From the NCBI GenBank assembly GCA_049654905.1, contig JBASIS010000009.1, forward strand, positions 1 to 11,416: a stretch of 11,416 nucleotides of DNA, in the 5' to 3' direction. Source of the DNA: M0108 sp049654905. GTDB lineage: Bacteria; Pseudomonadota; Gammaproteobacteria; Chromatiales; Chromatiaceae. Position numbers and translations under genes: made by a program. Positions 6,563 through 11,416 of the stretch are shown in pieces. The notes under the pieces were generated by a model. The model was not told where the DNA came from. It saw only the letters and a program-made list of their open reading frames with translations, and searched no databases. Numbering within the stretch: position 1 is the stretch's first letter; the number at the start of each line of letters is the position of its first letter.

Positions 6563-7242
6563 CATCCGGGCTCCCCCAACGTAAAACGGTAACCCCGGCC
6601 ACGCAGGGTCTCGATGGGGGCCAGCTGGCCATCCGGATCGAGCTTGCGCCGCAACCGCCCGAGCAGAACCTCAAGCACATTGCTGTCGCGATCCTCATCC
6701 TGGGGGTAGAGATAGTCCGCCAGTTCGCGCTTGGACAGGACACGGCCGCGCCGTGTCATCAGGTGCTCCAGCAGGCGAAACTCAAAGGCCGTGAGTTCCA
6801 CCAGCCGCTCCCCGACCCACACCCGCTGGGTAGCGCGGTCGAGTCGCACCGGGCCCGCCCGCAACTCTTGGGTCGCGGCCCCATGGGCACGCCGCAGCAA
6901 GGCCCTGAGCCTCGCCAGCAGCTCATCCAACTCAAAGGGCTTGGCGAGGTAGTCATCGGCACCCGCCTCCAGCCCCTCAACCTTGTCCTGCCAACGACCA
7001 CGGGCCGTCAACACCAGGATCGGCAGCAAACTGCCGGCCGCCCGCAAGCCGCGGATGATCTCGGTCCCCGAGATCGTGGGCAGGCCCAGATCCACCAAGG
7101 CAACATCAAAGGGATACTCGCTGGCCAGATAGAGCCCCTCGGCGCCATCCCCCGTCGCCTCGCACCGATAGCCCTCCGCGGTCAGGCGCGCCATGAGCTG
7201 GCCGCGCAGGGCCACCTCGTCCTCGATCACCAGGATGCGCAT
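6562..7242 (-). CDS. phoP: PhoP-type response regulator
   Basis: This 226-residue OmpR-family transcription factor has a receiver domain (1-118) with acidic pocket E7/D8, phospho-acceptor D51 in ALVDLGLP, T79 and K101. Its winged-helix DNA-binding domain is about 128-224 and ends with the RGRGYRF wing. VDLGLP, LPILVLTAR, WQDKVE and AGADDY..KPF are close to the E. coli PhoP sequence, so orthology is likely. The start at 7242 gives the standard N-terminus (MRILVIEDE), although the Shine-Dalgarno is weak. It lies 20 nt after the PepSY-like gene and precedes phoQ. A PhoP-box-like site at 8010-8026, upstream of the His-rich gene, suggests that this regulator acts locally and perhaps on its own operon. 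Confidence 0.94.
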   Translation of the reverse strand: MRILVIEDEVALRGQLMARLTAEGYRCEATGDGAEGLYLASEYPFDVALVDLGLPTISGTEIIRGLRAAGSLLPILVLTARGRWQDKVEGLEAGADDYLAKPFELDELLARLRALLRRAHGAATQELRAGPVRLDRATQRVWVGERLVELTAFEFRLLEHLMTRRGRVLSKRELADYLYPQDEDRDSNVLEVLLGRLRRKLDPDGQLAPIETLRGRGYRFTLGEPG

Positions 7243-7262
7243 GGGTCTGGGTATCTGGCGTC

Positions 7263-7526
7263 CTAGCGCCCGCTCGCCGGGATGAAGACGCTGCGCACCT
7301 CACCCGAGGGCGTCAGCACCTTGACCTCGTAACCCCCGCCCTTCTCCCGTACCGAGAGGACCTTGCCGCCCGTTTGGCGGCGGACCTGCTCCGCCGCCTG
7401 GGCGGCGGAGGTCGCCCCTCCACCCTGACCCGCGAGTCGCATTCCCGGCGGGGCCGCAAGGGCGGAACCGGGCCCCACCAGGGCGACCAGAGCTAACAGG
7501 ACCAGGGGGAAACGGCTAGACGGCAT
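7263..7526 (-). CDS. Small exported PepSY-like protein
   Basis: The 87-residue product has an N-terminal signal peptide (hydrophobic 7-24, likely cleavage after ALA near 24-25). A short mature domain follows: a helix AAQAAEQVRRQTGG, then strands KVLSVREKGGGYEVKVLT and EVRSVFIP. This helix-plus-hairpin pattern is that of PepSY domains, and small PepSY proteins often sit beside PhoPQ-type systems. It probably acts in the periplasm, perhaps modulating the sensor kinase, which is inference. The start at 7526 has only a weak GAGAG about 8 nt upstream. It is 20 nt from phoP and almost certainly in the same transcript. Confidence 0.8.
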   Translation of the reverse strand: MPSSRFPLVLLALVALVGPGSALAAPPGMRLAGQGGGATSAAQAAEQVRRQTGGKVLSVREKGGGYEVKVLTPSGEVRSVFIPASGR

Positions 7527-7617
7527 GGAGGACTCTCACGAACTGGGCAGGACGGACCCCTGTAAATCTATCACAGCCAAATCGCCTCGCGACGTCCGGC
7601 CGCCCAAAAAACCTCCC

Positions 7618-7938
7618 TTACCAGTCATTGCGCAAAATGACCGTGAGGCCGCTGGCGGGAGGAGCCCACCGGGGGGCATACACAGGGCGGGGCTCCACAT
7701 AAACGGGTTCCCGGACCACCACGACCGGCCTGTCCCGGTCCCAGTGGCCACGGTGACCATGATCGTGATGCCGCCGATGCCCTCTGTGCTCATGGTGATG
7801 CCGCTGCTTGCCGTATCCGTAGCCACCGTCACGGTCGTAGCCACCGCCTCGGTCCGCTTGAGCCAGGCCGGGCAAGGCCAGGGCCCCAGCCAGTAAAGCC
7901 ACCGTCATCCAGCCCATCGCTGTCGTTTTCGTGCTCAT
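7618..7938 (-). CDS. Small exported His-rich protein
   Basis: This 106-residue protein has a signal peptide (residues 1-28, hydrophobic 9-24, cleavage near LAQA-D). Gly/Tyr-rich residues 31-43 come first, then ten histidines within 47-65 (HHHEHRGHRRHHDHGHRGH). A Pro/Val/Tyr segment (71-92) and the C-terminal GLTVILRNDW follow. His clusters of this kind often bind Zn, Ni or Cu in the periplasm; the metal cannot be read from the sequence. The start at 7938 was chosen for GAGGA 8 nt upstream and the clean signal peptide; the frame is open back to 8034. A PhoP box lies directly upstream. The 91-nt gap to the PepSY-like gene has no convincing terminator, so it may head the operon. Confidence 0.82.
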   Translation of the reverse strand: MSTKTTAMGWMTVALLAGALALPGLAQADRGGGYDRDGGYGYGKQRHHHEHRGHRRHHDHGHRGHWDRDRPVVVVREPVYVEPRPVYAPRWAPPASGLTVILRNDW

Positions 7939-7991
7939 GATCGTTTTCCTCTGGGGTTCGGTGGAGCCCGTTGCCCTCACCGTTGGCAAGC

Positions 7992-8026
7992 ATCCTAGCG
8001 CGCGGTGCCTGAACCCTAGCTGAACC
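7992..8026 (-). promoter_or_regulatory. PhoP box and -10 element of the His-rich gene
   Basis: Read on the minus strand, GGTTCA (8026-8021), 5 nt, GGTTCA (8015-8010), then 12 nt, then TAGGAT (7997-7992). This is the layout of PhoP-activated promoters: direct hexamers close to GGTTTA with an 11-bp period, replacing the -35 and placed 12 nt from the -10. The phoP gene lies downstream on the same strand. Confidence 0.65.
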
Positions 8027-8136
8027 AAACCCACATTTCGCCGACCTGAAGGCCTTCTAGGGACCAGCCGGCCATGATCCCGAAATTACTCAAGGGACAG
8101 GCTGATACAGGCCCTAAGGCCCCATTGACTCGGCCT

Positions 8137-8162
8137 GGAAACCAACTGAAACAAAAGGAAAC
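8137..8162 (+). promoter_or_regulatory. Triple GGAAAC-type direct repeat (putative OmpR-family operator)
   Basis: GGAAAC (8137-8142), TGAAAC (8147-8152) and GGAAAC (8157-8162) repeat every 10 bp with 4-nt spacers. Each carries the G-xxx-C element described for OmpR-family sites. A two-copy version of the same motif occurs upstream of the gene starting at 10767 on the minus strand. Confidence 0.6.
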
Positions 8163-8187
8163 GCTTGGATGCCATAGCGACATCGCC

Positions 8188-8215
8188 CCGATACCCTCGC
8201 AGGGAAGAATAGGAT
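8188..8215 (+). promoter_or_regulatory. Candidate promoter of the Gly/Gln-rich secreted protein gene
   Basis: CCGATA (8188-8193), a 16-bp spacer and TAGGAT (8210-8215) lie 25 nt after the last GGAAAC repeat. The -35 is poor, as expected for an activator-dependent promoter. A second choice is GTGGCA-17-TATATT (8243-8271), but its start point would fall on the Shine-Dalgarno sequence. Confidence 0.4.
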
Positions 8216-8287
8216 CACCGAAGCGACAAGCCTCACCGCGAGGTGGCAGGTCGGTAAACCCCTTCTATATTCAATAGGAACAACAGC

Positions 8288-8626
8288 ATGAAAGCACTCA
8301 ATCTCCTCGCCCTGGCCCTGGCAACGACTAGCCTGATCGCCACTGGCGCGGCCCAGGCACGGGGGCCGGGCAGTGGTGGTGGCATGGGCAACGGCCAGGG
8401 CGGTGGCCATGGCCAGATGCAGCATGCCCCCGATGGCACGGGTGGTGGCATGGGCGGCCAGGGTGTCAGCCAACGTCAAGGGCAGGGTCAGGGTCAGGGT
8501 CAGGGCGGACAATTTGGCTCCCAAAGCCGTGATGTGAATGCCAATGCCGGCGAGGTGGCGATCCGTGGCCGGGACCGGCTGCAAACCCGGACCCGGACGC
8601 CTGCCGTGTCAGCTATAACCCAATAA
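8288..8626 (+). CDS. Small secreted Gly/Gln-rich protein
   Basis: The 112-residue product has a signal peptide (1-24, hydrophobic 4-20, AQA cleavage near 22-24). A low-complexity mature part follows: Gly/Met/His-rich 26-59, (QG)5 at 64-73, and an Arg-rich tail GRDRLQTRTRTP (94-105). No known domain is visible. AGGAA lies 7 nt before the ATG. It is the first gene of a plus-strand run of exported proteins and is divergent from the His-rich gene. The Gly/Asn/Gln/Met composition resembles the tail of the secreted protein encoded at 10342-10767, and both genes have the same upstream repeat. Function is unknown; disordered, metal-binding or surface roles are possible. Confidence 0.75.
   Translation: MKALNLLALALATTSLIATGAAQARGPGSGGGMGNGQGGGHGQMQHAPDGTGGGMGGQGVSQRQGQGQGQGQGGQFGSQSRDVNANAGEVAIRGRDRLQTRTRTPAVSAITQ
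8479..8502 (+). repeat. Hexanucleotide tandem repeat in the Gly/Gln-rich gene
   Basis: GGGTCA is repeated three times in tandem (8485-8502), preceded by a shortened copy, GGGCA. It encodes the Gln-Gly run of the protein. The 6-bp unit keeps the frame, so length polymorphism between strains would be silent for downstream residues. Confidence 0.8.
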
Positions 8627-8647
8627 GCTGGGGAGCCAGTCGCCGCC

Positions 8648-8746
8648 ATGAATCGTAAGCCCGAGACGGGAGCCGGTTCCGTCAGAGACCAGATGATCTC
8701 AAGGAGGCGACGCCTGAATCCCAGATACTCAACCTCCATTTTCTAG
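8648..8746 (+). CDS. Possible small basic peptide (32 aa), low confidence
   Basis: The 134-bp gap between the Gly/Gln-rich gene and the DUF2202 gene holds a 32-codon frame for an Arg-rich peptide (RRRRLNPR near its end). The only upstream GGGAG is 12 nt from the ATG, which is poor. A perfect AAGGAGG at 8701-8707 sits inside it with no usable start codon after it. I cannot support a function, and it may be chance. Confidence 0.15.
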   Translation: MNRKPETGAGSVRDQMISRRRRLNPRYSTSIF

Positions 8747-8760
8747 AGCGAATCAACGCC

Positions 8761-9399
8761 ATGAATACCAAGATGAATCTGTTTGTTATGACCCTGATGG
8801 CGGCATTGGCGGGACCTATGGGGTTCCTGGGTACCGATGCCCTGGCGGCTGGTCCCCAAGGGGGTCGGGGGGTGAGCGTCCAACCCCTGACCGCCGATGA
8901 GGCGGCAACCCTGAACTTCATGCGCGAGGAGGAAAAAGTAGCACGGGATGTCTACCTGAATATGGCGGCCCGCTGGGCTCTGCCCCCCTTTGCGAATATC
9001 GCCAAATCCGAGCAACAGCACATGGATGCGATCAAGGCCAAGCTGGACAAATACCGCCTGCCCGATCCGGCCAAGCCGGAGATTGGCGCCTTCACGAATG
9101 TGGAGCTCCAGGACCTTTACGATGGGCTGATGGACCGGGGTGAGACCTCCTACCTGGAAGCGCTCAGGGTGGGTGGCCTGATCGAGGAGGTGGATATCGA
9201 GGACCTCGACAACGCCATCGCCGCCACCAGCCACGCTGATCTGGCCCAGGTCTATGGCAATCTGCTGCGCGGCTCGCGCAATCACCTGCGCGCCTTCGCC
9301 AGCACCATCGAGCGTCAGGGTGTGGTCTATGAGGCCCAACATCTCGACCAGGAAATCGTGGACGCCATCATCGACAGCCCCATGGAACGGGGCAAATAA
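8761..9399 (+). CDS. Exported DUF2202 ferritin-like protein
   Basis: The 212-residue product has a probable signal peptide (1-30, ending DALAA). A four-helix ferritin-like domain of the DUF2202 type follows (about 43-205). Visible family features are LNFMREEEKVARDVYLNM (51-68) with E57/E58, NIAKSEQQHMDAI (79-91) with the ExxH pair E84/H87, a third helix around 114-138, and LLRGSRNHLRAF (168-179) with H175. The Glu/His set suggests a metal site, probably di-iron, but no enzyme activity is established for the family. The start at 8761 has no strong Shine-Dalgarno; ATG 8773 is possible. It lies among small secreted proteins between two two-component systems, which fits a periplasmic metal or redox stress role (inference). 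Confidence 0.88.
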   Translation: MNTKMNLFVMTLMAALAGPMGFLGTDALAAGPQGGRGVSVQPLTADEAATLNFMREEEKVARDVYLNMAARWALPPFANIAKSEQQHMDAIKAKLDKYRLPDPAKPEIGAFTNVELQDLYDGLMDRGETSYLEALRVGGLIEEVDIEDLDNAIAATSHADLAQVYGNLLRGSRNHLRAFASTIERQGVVYEAQHLDQEIVDAIIDSPMERGK

Positions 9400-9410
9400 C
9401 CTCTTGGGTC

Positions 9411-9461
9411 GCATGAGAGGCGTATTCCCGCCCGGGGGGGCGGGCTCGCGCCTCTTCATGC
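9411..9461 (+). terminator. Strong hairpin after the DUF2202 gene
   Basis: The outer stem pairs 9411-9422 with 9449-9461 (12 bp, one bulged T), and the inner stem CCCGCCC/GGGCGGG (9427-9433 with 9438-9444) has a GGGG loop. It begins 12 nt after the stop codon. There is no T-run after it, so it may protect the mRNA 3' end rather than terminate by itself. CCTCT (9400-9404) can pair instead with AGAGG (9416-9420), giving an alternative fold. Confidence 0.5.
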
Positions 9462-9731
9462 GTTAAGGCTTTGACGATAAGGCGACATCTCTGAACCCAG
9501 CTCTCCCCGCTCGGACTCGGAACTTCGTCACGGCCAGTCCCTCCCCCGGAAGGGGTAGCAAGGATGCACCGATTTTCCATCCTTACTGCACAAACGACCC
9601 TCGGTCATGGCACATCCTTATTCCCGACGGTAAGGCACCAGGCTCCCAGCCGGGGTCGGGGGCACCCAGCCCCATCCCGACCCGCCGGCTCGGGGCAAGG
9701 AGGCCATTGATCTAACCAACGGAGCAGGATC
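9462..9731 (+). other. Non-coding leader region before the Spy-like gene, with a 13-bp stem
   Basis: I see no gene in these 270 bases. AGCCGG + GGTCGGG (9648-9660) pairs with CCCGACC + CCGGCT (9676-9690) to form a 13-bp stem with a two-base bulge and a 15-nt loop. It ends 31 nt before the Shine-Dalgarno of the next gene. A weaker 7-bp hairpin is at 9560-9584 (AAGGATG/CATCCTT). No convincing promoter was found. Confidence 0.45.
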
Positions 9732-10145
9732 ATGAAAAAATCAACGCTTGCCAGCGCCATCATCCTGATGGCGATCGCGACCACGGCCGTGGCGCAACCT
9801 CTTGGCGGCTATGGTCCCGGACCGGGGCCTGGAGGCCGCGGCATGATGTCAGGCGCACCCTGCATGGGCGGCGGTGGTCGCGGTCCCGGCGGTGGCGGAG
9901 GTCCCGCCGGGATCGATTTTAGAGTCCAGCGCATGACCCAAATGCTGGGGTTGAGTCCCCGGCAGCAGGGCCAGGTCAGGGACATCCTGGAGGGACAGCA
10001 GAATAGCCGCCAAGCCATGCGGTATGCCACGAGGGCGCAAGTGGATGCGATCCTGACGCCAGAACAGCGCGCTTTGCACGCGCAAATGATGCGCGGCGGC
10101 AACAGGCCGGGCTATGGGGGCGGATACGGTCCCCAAGGCTGGTGA
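9732..10145 (+). CDS. Spy/CpxP-like periplasmic LTxxQ protein
   Basis: The 137-residue product has a signal peptide (1-21, cleavage AVA-Q). A Gly/Pro/Met-rich linker (23-60) with one Cys (C44) comes first. A helical part (62-121) follows with two LTxxQ-like motifs, LSPRQ (74-78) and LTPEQ (108-112). These motifs define the Spy/CpxP/CnrX-related family of periplasmic chaperones and stress or metal sensors. The start has GGAG 7 nt upstream. In enterobacteria Spy and CpxP are controlled by envelope-stress two-component systems, and an OmpR-like regulator lies 0.8 kb downstream. The helical core is short for Spy, so chaperone activity is uncertain. Confidence 0.8.
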   Translation: MKKSTLASAIILMAIATTAVAQPLGGYGPGPGPGGRGMMSGAPCMGGGGRGPGGGGGPAGIDFRVQRMTQMLGLSPRQQGQVRDILEGQQNSRQAMRYATRAQVDAILTPEQRALHAQMMRGGNRPGYGGGYGPQGW

Positions 10146-10154
10146 CGGGTATTG

Positions 10155-10254
10155 GGGTCGGGTGGCGGCGGGAGGGGGTGTCGACAGCAGGGATGCTGTC
10201 GCCAAGCCTACAGGGACGTATTCACGGCGTCCCCCGCCCGACGCCACCCGGCCC
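10155..10254. terminator. Long imperfect stem between convergent genes
   Basis: Bases 10155-10178 pair with 10231-10254 in a stem of about 22 bp with two mismatches and a G-T wobble. Inside it is a perfect 7-bp hairpin (CGACAGC/GCTGTCG, 10182-10188 with 10195-10201). A further small hairpin, GGGCC/GGCCC, is at 10289-10302. The region lies between the converging genes ending at 10145 and 10342, holds no gene, and probably ends transcription or stabilises mRNA ends in both directions. No good T-run is present. Confidence 0.5.
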
Positions 10255-10341
10255 GGAAAACCGAAAACTCAAAGTTTGGTAGAGCCTTGGGCCTTCAGGC
10301 CCGCGATAAGGATTGCCACGCTGTTTGGGAGGCGGGAATGC

Positions 10342-10767
10342 CTACCGACGACCGCCCATGCCCTGCCCGTTCCCACTGCCGTGACCACCCATGCCGCTGC
10401 CAGCCCCGTTCCCATTGCCCTGGCCACCGCCAAAGCCACCGCCTTCGCTGCTTGATTGTTGACGTTGGCGCGCTTCATAGCCGCTCCCGTAAGGCAGCCT
10501 GCCGGCCTGACCCGGCCCAGGGCCCCTAGCACGGCTACCCAAGTCAGGCAGATCCGCGAGATCCCTTTGCGGGTCCAGGGTACCCGCTAACGGGGGTCCG
10601 GCTGTATAAGACCCCAGGGCATAGGATGGGATCGAGAGGTTCAGCGGCCGGATCGATTCGTTAACCCCCCCTGGATCACCCGCGACCGACTGCGCCCAAC
10701 CGGGTACCGCCAGGGTCGCCAGCAAGAGGAGAGTTGGAAAACGGCAGCCCAAGGACACGGCACCCAT
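10342..10767 (-). CDS. Secreted Gly-rich-tail protein, unrecognised
   Basis: The 141-residue product has a signal peptide (1-26, hydrophobic 10-22, cleavage near GWAQ-S). A Pro/Leu-rich middle (27-90) without a recognised domain follows, then an Arg/Gln/Ser patch (98-107) and a Gly/Asn/Met tail (108-141) containing GNGNG, GMGGHG and GNGQGMGG. The tail resembles the Gly/Met/Asn part of the protein at 8288-8626. The start at 10767 gives a clean signal peptide and lies about 13 nt downstream of the predicted transcription start, with only AGG close to the ATG. The frame is open to 10902, but the extra N-terminus spans the promoter and is not credible. It is divergent from the OmpR-like gene. Function is unknown. 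Confidence 0.72.
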   Translation of the reverse strand: MGAVSLGCRFPTLLLLATLAVPGWAQSVAGDPGGVNESIRPLNLSIPSYALGSYTAGPPLAGTLDPQRDLADLPDLGSRARGPGPGQAGRLPYGSGYEARQRQQSSSEGGGFGGGQGNGNGAGSGMGGHGSGNGQGMGGRR

Positions 10768-10786
10768 ACCTATGCGTTTGTCAGTG

Positions 10787-10814
10787 AATATATTTTTCCA
10801 GATCCGCGTATCAA
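10787..10814 (-). promoter_or_regulatory. Promoter of the Gly-rich-tail gene
   Basis: On the minus strand TTGATA (10814-10809), a 16-bp spacer and TATATT (10792-10787). The start of transcription should fall near 10780, giving a very short leader before the ATG at 10767. Confidence 0.7.
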
Positions 10815-10839
10815 GCCCATGTCCCCTTGGCATCGGAAT

Positions 10840-10855
10840 GTTTCCATTTGTATCC
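10840..10855 (-). promoter_or_regulatory. GGATAC-N4-GGAAAC operator between divergent promoters
   Basis: On the minus strand GGATAC (10855-10850) and GGAAAC (10845-10840) repeat with the same 10-bp period as the array at 8137-8162. The last repeat is 25 nt from the -35 of the minus-strand promoter. It also lies 15 nt before the proposed -35 of the plus-strand OmpR-like gene, so it could serve both. Confidence 0.5.
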
Positions 10856-10870
10856 GTAGCCTCCCGCCCC

Positions 10871-10899
10871 TGTGAAGGAGGAGAGGCGCGCGATATACT
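10871..10899 (+). promoter_or_regulatory. Promoter of the OmpR-like gene, giving a leaderless mRNA
   Basis: TGTGAA (10871-10876), a 17-bp spacer and TATACT (10894-10899). The expected start point, 7 nt after the -10, is the A of the ATG at 10906. The nearest Shine-Dalgarno-like sequence (AAGGAGG, 10875-10881) ends 24 nt before the ATG, too far to use. Confidence 0.5.
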
Positions 10900-10905
10900 C
10901 AAAAA

Positions 10906-11416
10906 ATGAATAGCCTCAATGCGGACCGCATCCTGGTCGTCGACGACGATCCCGCCCTGCGGGATCTGCTTGCCGAATACCTTACCGTCAATGGACTGAT
11001 CGTGGAAACCGTTAGCGATGGAGCGGCCATGCGGCGCTCTTGCGCCCAGGGGATGCCCGACGCCATCGTACTCGACCTGATGCTACCGGGCGAAGACGGC
11101 TTGAGCCTGGTGCGGGAATTGCGCACCCACTCGCGGGTACCCATCCTGATGTTGTCGGCACGGGGCGAGGAAATCGACCGTGTCGTCGGCCTTGAAGTAG
11201 GTGCCGACGATTACCTGGCCAAGCCCTTCAGTCCCCGCGAGTTGTTGGCTCGGCTCCACGCCCTGGTACGCCGCGCCAGGTCCGACCCTAGCCCCACCGA
11301 CGGCACCCCGCCCCACGTCCCCGCGGAGCAGCGCCAGTTTGGTCCCTTCGTCCTCGATTTTGCGGCGCGCCGCCTCTTGCGAGACGGCAAGGAGGAGCAC
11401 CTGACCGTGGCGGAAT
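10906..11416 (+). CDS. OmpR-like response regulator, partial (3' end off window)
   Basis: The first 170 codons are present and the frame is open to the window end. The receiver domain (about 7-122) has the acidic pocket D13/D14/D15, phospho-acceptor D57 in VLDLMLPGEDGLSLV, S84 in the Thr/Ser switch position, and K106. GEEIDRVVGLEVGADDY and KPF-PRELLAR are very close to E. coli OmpR. A Pro-rich linker (about 124-138) leads to the start of the winged-helix domain (FGPFVLDFAARRLLRDGKE). The ATG at 10906 fits the family start, although no Shine-Dalgarno is in range. A sensor kinase of EnvZ type would be expected after it, outside the window. It is divergent from the Gly-rich-tail gene and shares an operator region with it. 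Confidence 0.92.
   Translation, partial: MNSLNADRILVVDDDPALRDLLAEYLTVNGLIVETVSDGAAMRRSCAQGMPDAIVLDLMLPGEDGLSLVRELRTHSRVPILMLSARGEEIDRVVGLEVGADDYLAKPFSPRELLARLHALVRRARSDPSPTDGTPPHVPAEQRQFGPFVLDFAARRLLRDGKEEHLTVAE

Noticed and set aside
6441..6743. Longer N-terminus for the PhoQ-type kinase (start at 6743)
   Set aside because: It would overlap phoP by about 180 nt, and the extra residues are Cys/Ser/Pro-rich shadow sequence. Family members begin just before TM1.
8243..8271. GTGGCA-17-TATATT as main promoter, or a sigma54 site at TGGCA
   Set aside because: The start point would fall on the Shine-Dalgarno of the gene at 8288, and no TGC element follows at the sigma54 distance.
8743..9459. 238-codon minus-strand frame
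   Set aside because: It lies antisense to the DUF2202 gene, which has a signal peptide and conserved ferritin-like motifs. The antisense frame has no family features.
10768..10902. Longer N-terminus for the Gly-rich-tail protein (start at 10902)
   Set aside because: It would run through the TTGATA/TATATT promoter and place 45 polar residues before the signal peptide.

Overview
The window looks like chromosomal DNA of a photosynthetic gammaproteobacterium, most likely a purple sulfur bacterium (Chromatiales). The reasons are a pair of peripheral light-harvesting (LH2) genes at the left edge, high GC content, and gammaproteobacterial housekeeping genes in a familiar order (uvrC-pgsA-tRNA-Gly). 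I cannot name the species. No CRISPR array, insertion sequence, prophage or rRNA was seen.

Layout. (1) 1-1619, minus strand: pucBA, with pucA cut by the window edge, behind a clear promoter that carries a PpsR/CrtJ-type site. Upstream lies a gene for an unrecognised 210-residue protein whose C-terminal half is six copies of a 12-residue motif at a period of about 16 residues. (2) 1577-4992, minus strand: a probable operon of family 5 uracil-DNA glycosylase, uvrC and pgsA, followed by tRNA-Gly(GCC) with its own promoter and intrinsic terminator. (3) 5073-8026, minus strand: a PhoP/PhoQ-type two-component system with a small PepSY-like exported protein and a His-rich exported protein. The His-rich gene has a textbook-like PhoP box, so the whole group may be one autoregulated operon. 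(4) 8137-10145, plus strand: small exported proteins (Gly/Gln-rich, DUF2202 ferritin-like, Spy/CpxP-like). (5) 10155-10767: a long stem structure and a minus-strand exported Gly-rich protein. (6) 10906 to the end, plus strand: an OmpR-like response regulator, truncated by the window edge and probably leaderless.

How it fits together. Regions 3 to 6 read as an envelope or metal-stress locus: two OmpR-family regulators flank a set of small secreted proteins with His-rich, Gly-rich, ferritin-like and LTxxQ features. The most interesting unlabelled signal is a shared cis-element. GGAAAC-type hexamers repeat every 10 bp upstream of two different Gly-rich secreted-protein genes (8288 plus strand, 10767 minus strand). 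In both cases the last repeat is 25 nt from the -35 hexamer and the promoter spacer is 16 nt. One copy lies in the divergent promoter region of the OmpR-like regulator, which suggests a small local regulon. Function here is inferred from sequence only.
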